64,000 nucleotides of DNA from assembly GCF_031454135.1 (NCBI RefSeq), contig NZ_JAVDQF010000001.1, forward strand, positions 124,001 to 188,000, given 5' to 3'. A program made the translations under genes and the position numbers. The stretch comes from Arthrobacter russicus. GTDB taxonomy: Bacteria; Actinomycetota; Actinomycetes; Actinomycetales; Micrococcaceae. Under the pieces are notes generated by a model. The model searched no databases and was not told the origin of the DNA. It saw nothing but the letters and a program-made list of their open reading frames with translations. How positions within the stretch are numbered: position 1 is the stretch's first letter; each line of letters begins with the position of its first letter. Of this stretch, positions 59,005-64,000 are shown piece after piece.

Positions 59005-62000
59005 TCAGAAGACCGTGTGCGAAATATTGTCCGGGTTGCCGAAGCGGTGCGCCGTGATCGACACTGCCTGCTCGTGCAGGAACGGCAGCATTTCGATCCG
59101 ACCGGCTTCGGTCACCGGTCCGGCATAGACCGCGACGTCGGGGCTGCCTCCGGTGGCTTCCAGCAACGCGGCTTCGGCACTTCGGGTGCGGTCGCCGACC
59201 AACCGCACGCGGAGGGTGCCGGCACTGCGCAGCCGCCCGGCCCAGTCGGACTCGGTTTCGATTGTCACCGTGCTGCCCAACTGGATGAGCGCATTGCGTA
59301 CACCGGGCGTCGGGGCTTCGCCGAGCGAAACCGTCACCGGGGCGCCGGCCCGGTTGCCGGCCGATGCCACCCGGATCAAGTCGCTGGGCCGGTCGCCGTC
59401 GAAACGCACTTCGACCGGAACTGGCAGATAGCGGAAGACGTTGCGCTCCACGCCGAGGCCGGAGACGTCTTTTGCCACGCCGAACTCGGCGTCCCAATGC
59501 CGCTGGTCATCCGCCACGGCCCGGGTGAGCGAAGCCAAATCGGCATCCGCGAGTTCTGCGGCGACCGCCTTCACCGCCTGCTCGACCGCGGGCCGCGCCT
59601 GGGCCGCCGGCAGCTGCTCGGGGAGGGCGGCTGGTTCCCAGCCGCCCAAGTGCAGGAGGTAGTTCGGGCCACCCGCTTTGGCACCGGCGCCGACCGAAGA
59701 ACGCTTCCAACCGCCGAAGGGCTGGCGCTGCACGATCGCCCCGGTGATCCCGCGGTTGACGTACAAATTGCCGGCCTGGACTTTCGACAGCCAGAGCGAA
59801 AGCTCTGCGGCGTCCATGGTGTGCAGGCCAGCGGTCAGTCCATAGGCCGAAGCGTTCTGCAGCTCGATGGCCTCATCCAAAGTCTTGGCGGTCATGATGC
59901 CGAGCACCGGCCCGAAGAATTCGGTCAGGTGGTAGTAGCTGTTCGGGCGGACTCCGCTGCGCACTCCGGGGGAGAAGAGCCTGCCTTCCTGATCGAGCTG
60001 ACGCGGTTCGACGAGCCAGGACTCGCCGTCGCCCAAGGTGGTCAGCGCGCTCTTGAGTTTGCCCGAAGCGGGTTCGATGATCGGGCCCATTTCGGTTTCC
60101 GGATCATCCGGGAAGCCGACCTTGAGCGAAGCGGCGGCGTCAATCAGCTGGTTGCGGAAACGTGCCGAATCCGCCACCGAACCGACCAGGATCACCAACG
60201 AGGCGGCAGAACACTTCTGCCCGGCGTGACCGAAGGCCGACCGCACCACGTCCTTGGCGGCAATGTCCGGGTCTGCGCTCGGGGTGACGATGATGGCGTT
60301 CTTGCCGCTCGTCTCGGCCAGCAGCGGCAGATCCTTGCGCCAGGACCGGAACAGCTTCGCGGTCTCATATGCTCCGGTCAAGATCACCCGGTCCACGGCG
60401 GCGTGCGCAATCAGGCTCTGCCCGATCGGGCCTTCTTCGAGGTCCGCGAAGATCAGCACCTCTTTCGGGATTCCGGCGTCCCACAGCGATTGCACCACCT
60501 GGGCGGCGCAGCGCTTGGCCTGCGGTGCGGGTTTGACGATGACCGAGCTGCCGGCTGCCAGCGGAGCCAGAATCGAGCCGGCGGTGATCGCGATCGGGAA
60601 GTTCCACGGGGGAGTCACCACGGTGAGCTTGGACGGCACGAACCGGGCGCCCTGCACCGCGTCGAGGTTTTCCGCGCCCAGTGCGTAGTAGTTGGCGAAG
60701 TCGATCGCCTCGCTGATTTCGACGTCGCCTTCGGCCAGGGTTTTGCCGGTCTCGCTGGCCGCGACTTCGATCAGGGCGCCGCGGTTGGCGGCCAGCTCGA
60801 CGGCGGCTTTGCGCAGCAGCTGCGCCCGTCCGCTGCCGCCCAGTCCGGCCCAGTCCGGCTGGGCGGCCAAAGCGGTGGAAACCAGAGCTTCGACGGCTTC
60901 CGGGCTGGTGTGCGCGGAGCCGGCGACCAGTTCCGAGCCGAGTTCCGAGCCGGGCACCCGCTCCAGGATTTCCCGGCCCCAGGCTCGGATGTTCGGCAGT
61001 GCGGAATCCGAGTCATCGGCGTTGCGGAAGAGCCCCGGTGCGGATTGCGGCGCCCGGTCGGTGCGCTGCTGCCGGTTGGGCTGCGGAACCACGGCGTCCA
61101 GTGCGGCGAGCGAATCCAGGAAGCGTTGCTTTTCGCGCTCGAACAGCGCCGGATTCGAGGTCAATTCGAAGACCGCGGACATGAAGTTCTCCGGGCTGGC
61201 GTTCTCTTCGAGCCGGCGGATCAGGTAGCTGATCGCGACGTCGAACTGCTGCGGCTTGACCACCGGGGTGTAGAGCAGCAGCGAACCGACATCGGCCCGG
61301 ACCGCCTCGGCTTGGTCCTCGGCCATGCCGAGCAGCATTTCGAATTCGATCCGGTCCGAGACGCCGCGGGCTTCGGCGAGCAGATGCGCGAAGGCGATGT
61401 CGAAGAGGTTGTGCCCGGCAACACCGAGCCGGACCGCAGCCGCGTTCTCCGGTTGCAGCGCCCAATCCAGGCAGCGCTTATAATTGGTGTCGGCGGCTTG
61501 CTTGGACTCCACGGTGGCCAAGGCCCAGTGGTGCAGCGCCGCGTCGACGCGTTCCATGGCGAGGTTCGCGCCCTTGACCAGGCGCACCTTGATGCTCGCA
61601 CCGCCGTCGGCCTGGCGTTGTTGCGTCCAAGCGGTCAGATCCTGCAGCGCGCCCAAGGCGTCCGGCAAATAGGCCTGCAGCACGATGCCGGCTTCGAAGT
61701 TCTTCAGCTCGGGCCGGTCCAGAATCCGCTTGAACACTGCGACCGTGAGGTCCAGGTCGTGGTATTCCTCCATGTCCAAGTTGATGAACTTCGGGCCGCC
61801 CGCTGCGGCTGCGGCGCTCGCGTAGAGCGGAACCAATCGGTCGGTGATCTTCTGCACCGACTCTTCGAAAGCCCACATGTTCAACTGCGAAACCACCGAG
61901 GAGACCTTGATCGAAACATAATCCACATCGGGGCGTTCCAGCAGTTCCTTGGTGCCGGCCAACCGGGCATCGGCTTCCTTGTCGCCCAGCACGGCTTCGC

Positions 62001-62463
62001 CGAGCAAGTTGATGTTGAGCCGAGTATGGTCGTGTTTCAGCTTGGCGATCGAAGCGCCGAGCTGTTGCGGGCGGGCGTCCACGATCAGGTGGGCGACCAT
62101 CTGACGCAGAATCGCGCGGGCGACCGGTACCACGACGGCGGGCAGGGCCGGGGCGAGAACCCCGCCGATCCGGACGCCTGCCTTCATGTACCAAGGCAGG
62201 AAGGTCGGTGCCTCTTTGGCCAGCAACGCCAGATTGCGGGCCGCGACGCCCAAGTCTTCGGGACGCACCACGCGGTCGACGAAGCCGATGGTGAAGTCCA
62301 GACCGCGTTGGTCTTTGAGCACTTCAGCCAGCAGCGCTGCTGATTGGGAACCCTTTTTGGCCCCTTCGGACGGCGGCGTGGCCAACCATTTCCGAACCAA
62401 GGCAACCGATTCATCGGCCAATTGGGTAGGGCGGGGATTTGCGGGGGCAAACGTTTGAGTCAT
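59005..62463 (-). CDS. putA: Bifunctional proline dehydrogenase / glutamate semialdehyde dehydrogenase
   Basis: Oxidises proline to glutamate in two channelled steps. The 1152-residue protein has an N-terminal FAD-dependent PRODH barrel with ISYLIRRLEENASPENF near residue 405. A central ALDH domain carries the catalytic Glu in LLAETSGKNAII near residue 710 and the Cys in GHAGQKCSAASLVIL near residue 745. NLYVNRGITGAIVQRQPFGG and a C-terminal ALDH-superfamily-like domain follow. The ribbon-helix-helix DNA-binding domain of enterobacterial PutA is absent, so it is not a self-regulator. The divergent upstream region is shared with the leuS leader. Confidence 0.94.
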   Translation of the reverse strand: MTQTFAPANPRPTQLADESVALVRKWLATPPSEGAKKGSQSAALLAEVLKDQRGLDFTIGFVDRVVRPEDLGVAARNLALLAKEAPTFLPWYMKAGVRIGGVLAPALPAVVVPVARAILRQMVAHLIVDARPQQLGASIAKLKHDHTRLNINLLGEAVLGDKEADARLAGTKELLERPDVDYVSIKVSSVVSQLNMWAFEESVQKITDRLVPLYASAAAAAGGPKFINLDMEEYHDLDLTVAVFKRILDRPELKNFEAGIVLQAYLPDALGALQDLTAWTQQRQADGGASIKVRLVKGANLAMERVDAALHHWALATVESKQAADTNYKRCLDWALQPENAAAVRLGVAGHNLFDIAFAHLLAEARGVSDRIEFEMLLGMAEDQAEAVRADVGSLLLYTPVVKPQQFDVAISYLIRRLEENASPENFMSAVFELTSNPALFEREKQRFLDSLAALDAVVPQPNRQQRTDRAPQSAPGLFRNADDSDSALPNIRAWGREILERVPGSELGSELVAGSAHTSPEAVEALVSTALAAQPDWAGLGGSGRAQLLRKAAVELAANRGALIEVAASETGKTLAEGDVEISEAIDFANYYALGAENLDAVQGARFVPSKLTVVTPPWNFPIAITAGSILAPLAAGSSVIVKPAPQAKRCAAQVVQSLWDAGIPKEVLIFADLEEGPIGQSLIAHAAVDRVILTGAYETAKLFRSWRKDLPLLAETSGKNAIIVTPSADPDIAAKDVVRSAFGHAGQKCSAASLVILVGSVADSARFRNQLIDAAASLKVGFPDDPETEMGPIIEPASGKLKSALTTLGDGESWLVEPRQLDQEGRLFSPGVRSGVRPNSYYHLTEFFGPVLGIMTAKTLDEAIELQNASAYGLTAGLHTMDAAELSLWLSKVQAGNLYVNRGITGAIVQRQPFGGWKRSSVGAGAKAGGPNYLLHLGGWEPAALPEQLPAAQARPAVEQAVKAVAAELADADLASLTRAVADDQRHWDAEFGVAKDVSGLGVERNVFRYLPVPVEVRFDGDRPSDLIRVASAGNRAGAPVTVSLGEAPTPGVRNALIQLGSTVTIETESDWAGRLRSAGTLRVRLVGDRTRSAEAALLEATGGSPDVAVYAGPVTEAGRIEMLPFLHEQAVSITAHRFGNPDNISHTVF

Positions 62464-62614
62464 GTCTACGTTGACCTATCGATGACGGGCCACAACCGGG
62501 ATTTGAGGTAGACGGGTGGCCGATCAGCCGCGGGAGCACTCCTCCTCGGCATGGGCGCGCAGGCACCCAGGTAAAGAATAGCCCCGGCTGTGCGCCTGCG
62601 CGAAAGCAATGCGC

Positions 62615-62653
62615 TAAAGTTGCTTCATGCATACGTTCCTGTTGCTTAGCTAG
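62615..62653 (+). CDS. leuS leader peptide (MHTFLLLS) with its -10 element
   Basis: An 8-codon reading frame, ATG 62627 to TAG 62653, encodes Met-His-Thr-Phe-Leu-Leu-Leu-Ser. The three consecutive Leu codons are CTG, TTG and CTT. TAAAGT at 62615-62620 ends 6 bases before the ATG, so the mRNA probably starts at the ATG itself. Slow decoding when charged tRNA-Leu is scarce would stall a ribosome here and change folding of the downstream attenuator. The coding part alone is 62627-62653. Confidence 0.7.
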
Positions 62654-62659
62654 CCGTCC

Positions 62660-62743
62660 GGCCAGCGCCGCGATCTCGGCGCCGTCGAACGGCATTCCCC
62701 TTGCTCTGGCCTCATCTCAGGCGTAGTCGAGGGGTTTTTCTTT
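62660..62743 (+). promoter_or_regulatory. leuS transcription attenuator (antiterminator and terminator)
   Basis: The terminator stem is CCCCTTG (62697-62703) with CGAGGGG (62728-62734), an inner GCCT/AGGC pairing and a T-run TTTTTCTTT (62735-62743). A competing stem pairs GGCCAG (62660-62665), seven bases after the leader stop codon, with CTGGCC (62706-62711) inside the terminator. A short hairpin GCGCCG/CGGCGC lies between. This is the layout of ribosome-mediated attenuation. Confidence 0.65.
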
Positions 62744-62777
62744 GTCACCAGCAGGAATTGGACGGAAGGCAACACTC

Positions 62778-64000
62778 ATGAGTCAGAACACCAGCCAAAC
62801 CGAGGCTGATGTCCAGGACGGCAACAGCTACGACATCGCCTCGATCGAAGCGAAATGGCTGCCCCGCTGGGATGAAGCCGAGATCTTCGCGCCGAGCGAT
62901 GACGGCAGCAAGGAACGGCGTTACGTCTGCGACATGTTCCCTTACCCATCGGGCGATCTGCACATGGGACACGCCGAAGCCTTCGCGCTGGGCGATGTGG
63001 TGGCACGCTATTTGAAGCTGAAAGGCTTCGATGTGCTGCACCCGGTCGGCTGGGATTCGTTCGGCCTGCCGGCGGAGAATGCCGCGATCAAACGCAATGC
63101 GCATCCTGCCGAGTGGACCTATGCCAACATCGACACCCAAGCGGCGTCCTTCAGACGCTATGCGACCAGCGTGGATTGGTCCCGCCGGCTGCAGACCTCC
63201 GATCCGGAGTACTACCGGTGGACCCAGTGGCTGTTCCTGCGCTTCTACGAACGCGGATTGGCCTACCGGAAGAACTCGCCGGTCAATTGGTGCCCCAAAG
63301 ACCAGACCGTGCTGGCGAACGAACAGGTGATCAACGGCGCTTGCGAACGCTGTGGCACACCGGTCACCAAGAAGAACCTCAACCAGTGGTATTTCAAGAT
63401 CACCGACTATGCGGACCGGCTGCTCGACGACATGGCCGAGCTGGAAGGCCACTGGCCCGAGCGGGTCCTGGCGATGCAGCGCAACTGGATTGGCCGTTCG
63501 CAGGGCGCGCATGTCGACTTCGCGATCGACGGGATGACCGATCCGGAAACCGGAGAGGCCAAGAAGGTCACGGTTTTCACGACCCGGCCGGACACGTTGT
63601 TCGGAGCCACGTTCTTCGTGGTCGCGGCCGATGCCGCACTGTCCAGCGAACTGGTCGATCCGGAGCACCGGGCCGCATTGGCGGCGTACCAGGAGCAGGT
63701 CAAGAAGCTCTCCGACATCGAGCGGCAAGCCACCGATCGGGAAAAGACCGGGGTCTTTTTGGGCCGCTACGCGGTAAATCCGATCAATGGCCAGTTGCTG
63801 CCGGTTTGGGCCGCCGACTACGTCCTGGCCGACTACGGCACCGGCGCGATCATGGCAGTTCCGGCGCACGACCAACGGGACTTGGACTTCGCCCGCGCCT
63901 TCGGCCTGCCGGTGACGGTCGTGGTGCAGACCGGTGCCGAGGATCCCGCCGAAACCGGGATCGCCGCCGTCGGCGATGGCTTGCTGGTGAACTCCGGGCC
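62778..64000 (+). CDS. leuS: Leucine--tRNA ligase (3' end missing)
   Basis: Class I synthetase charging tRNA-Leu; the first 407 residues are in the window and the frame is open to the edge. The HIGH-type signature is [15 protein letters not shown] near residue 60. Next come the [13 protein letters not shown] segment, [15 protein letters not shown] with the CERCG Cys pair, and the CP1 editing domain with [12 protein letters not shown] near residue 273. The start ATG 62778 has GGAAGG upstream. Expression is probably controlled by the leucine attenuator directly before it. KMSKS and the anticodon domain lie beyond the window. Confidence 0.95.
   Translation, partial: MSQNTSQTEADVQDGNSYDIASIEAKWLPRWDEAEIFAPSDDGSKERRYVCDMFPYPSGDLHMGHAEAFALGDVVARYLKLKGFDVLHPVGWDSFGLPAENAAIKRNAHPAEWTYANIDTQAASFRRYATSVDWSRRLQTSDPEYYRWTQWLFLRFYERGLAYRKNSPVNWCPKDQTVLANEQVINGACERCGTPVTKKNLNQWYFKITDYADRLLDDMAELEGHWPERVLAMQRNWIGRSQGAHVDFAIDGMTDPETGEAKKVTVFTTRPDTLFGATFFVVAADAALSSELVDPEHRAALAAYQEQVKKLSDIERQATDREKTGVFLGRYAVNPINGQLLPVWAADYVLADYGTGAIMAVPAHDQRDLDFARAFGLPVTVVVQTGAEDPAETGIAAVGDGLLVNSG

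Noticed and set aside
59017-62343. 1108-codon open frame antisense to putA
   Set aside because: putA on the minus strand has both catalytic domains with intact active sites; the plus-strand frame has low-complexity basic composition.
62464-62777. T-box riboswitch before leuS
   Set aside because: No T-box sequence (TGGNACCGCG-like) is present; a leader peptide with Leu codons and a terminator explains the region better.

Overview
The window is a high-GC, densely packed chromosomal segment from an actinobacterium. The best guess is a member of the Micrococcaceae (Arthrobacter or a relative). The reasons are codon usage rich in G/C at third positions, many GTG starts, several apparently leaderless genes, actinobacterium-specific proteins (mIHF, acVLRF1, DUF948 protein, mycothiol-dependent enzyme family, helicase-degenerate PriA) and a gene order that follows known actinobacterial synteny. 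The genus is inferred; no rRNA or tRNA gene was seen.

Layout. 0-4.9 kb: secD (5' end missing), secF and the (p)ppGpp enzyme rel. 4.9-8.1 kb (minus strand): an AbiEi-like hypothetical, a DUF349 protein and a membrane-anchored cyclophilin. 8.3-15.3 kb: hisS, aspS, acVLRF1 (minus), rarA, a hypothetical (minus) and rpsD. 15.5-26.1 kb: DUF948 protein, small membrane protein, alaS, ruvX, mltG, aroE-aroC-aroK-aroB, a TPR-like protein, efp and nusB. 26.2-27.6 kb (minus): a PrsW-type membrane protease. 27.7-36.7 kb: the pyrimidine operon pyrR-pyrB-pyrC-PH-like protein-carA-carB-pyrF, headed by a PyrR-binding-loop-like element. 36.7-39.2 kb: an accessory MFS exporter and a mycothiol-dependent enzyme, lying between pyrF and the conserved block mihF-gmk-rpoZ-coaBC-metK-priA (39.3-45.3 kb).

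45.3-55.2 kb is more accessory. On the minus strand are an HdeD-like protein, an hchA broken by an in-frame amber codon, and a SorC regulator-aldo/keto reductase-hydrolase-GT4 operon. The latter is divergent from glpD-glpF-glpK (glycerol use). 55.3-58.9 kb holds the most unusual locus: a long regulatory intergenic region followed by five tightly packed genes. These encode an ER/archaeal-type signal peptidase of the SipW class, three small proteins with an unusual signal segment ending in an aromatic motif, and an LPETG cell-wall-sorted protein. It looks like a TasA/SipW-type surface-fibre or surface-protein operon. 59.0-62.5 kb is putA (minus). The window ends in leuS (3' end missing), preceded by an 8-residue leader peptide with three consecutive Leu codons and a terminator/antiterminator pair.

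Non-coding signals of note are two near-perfect palindromes with 28-29-bp arms (15.4 and 26.15 kb), a symmetric divergent promoter between acVLRF1 and rarA, the PyrR box, a CRP/GlxR-like site before the SipW operon, and the leuS attenuator. All assignments come from reading the sequence and from recall of families; no database search was run.
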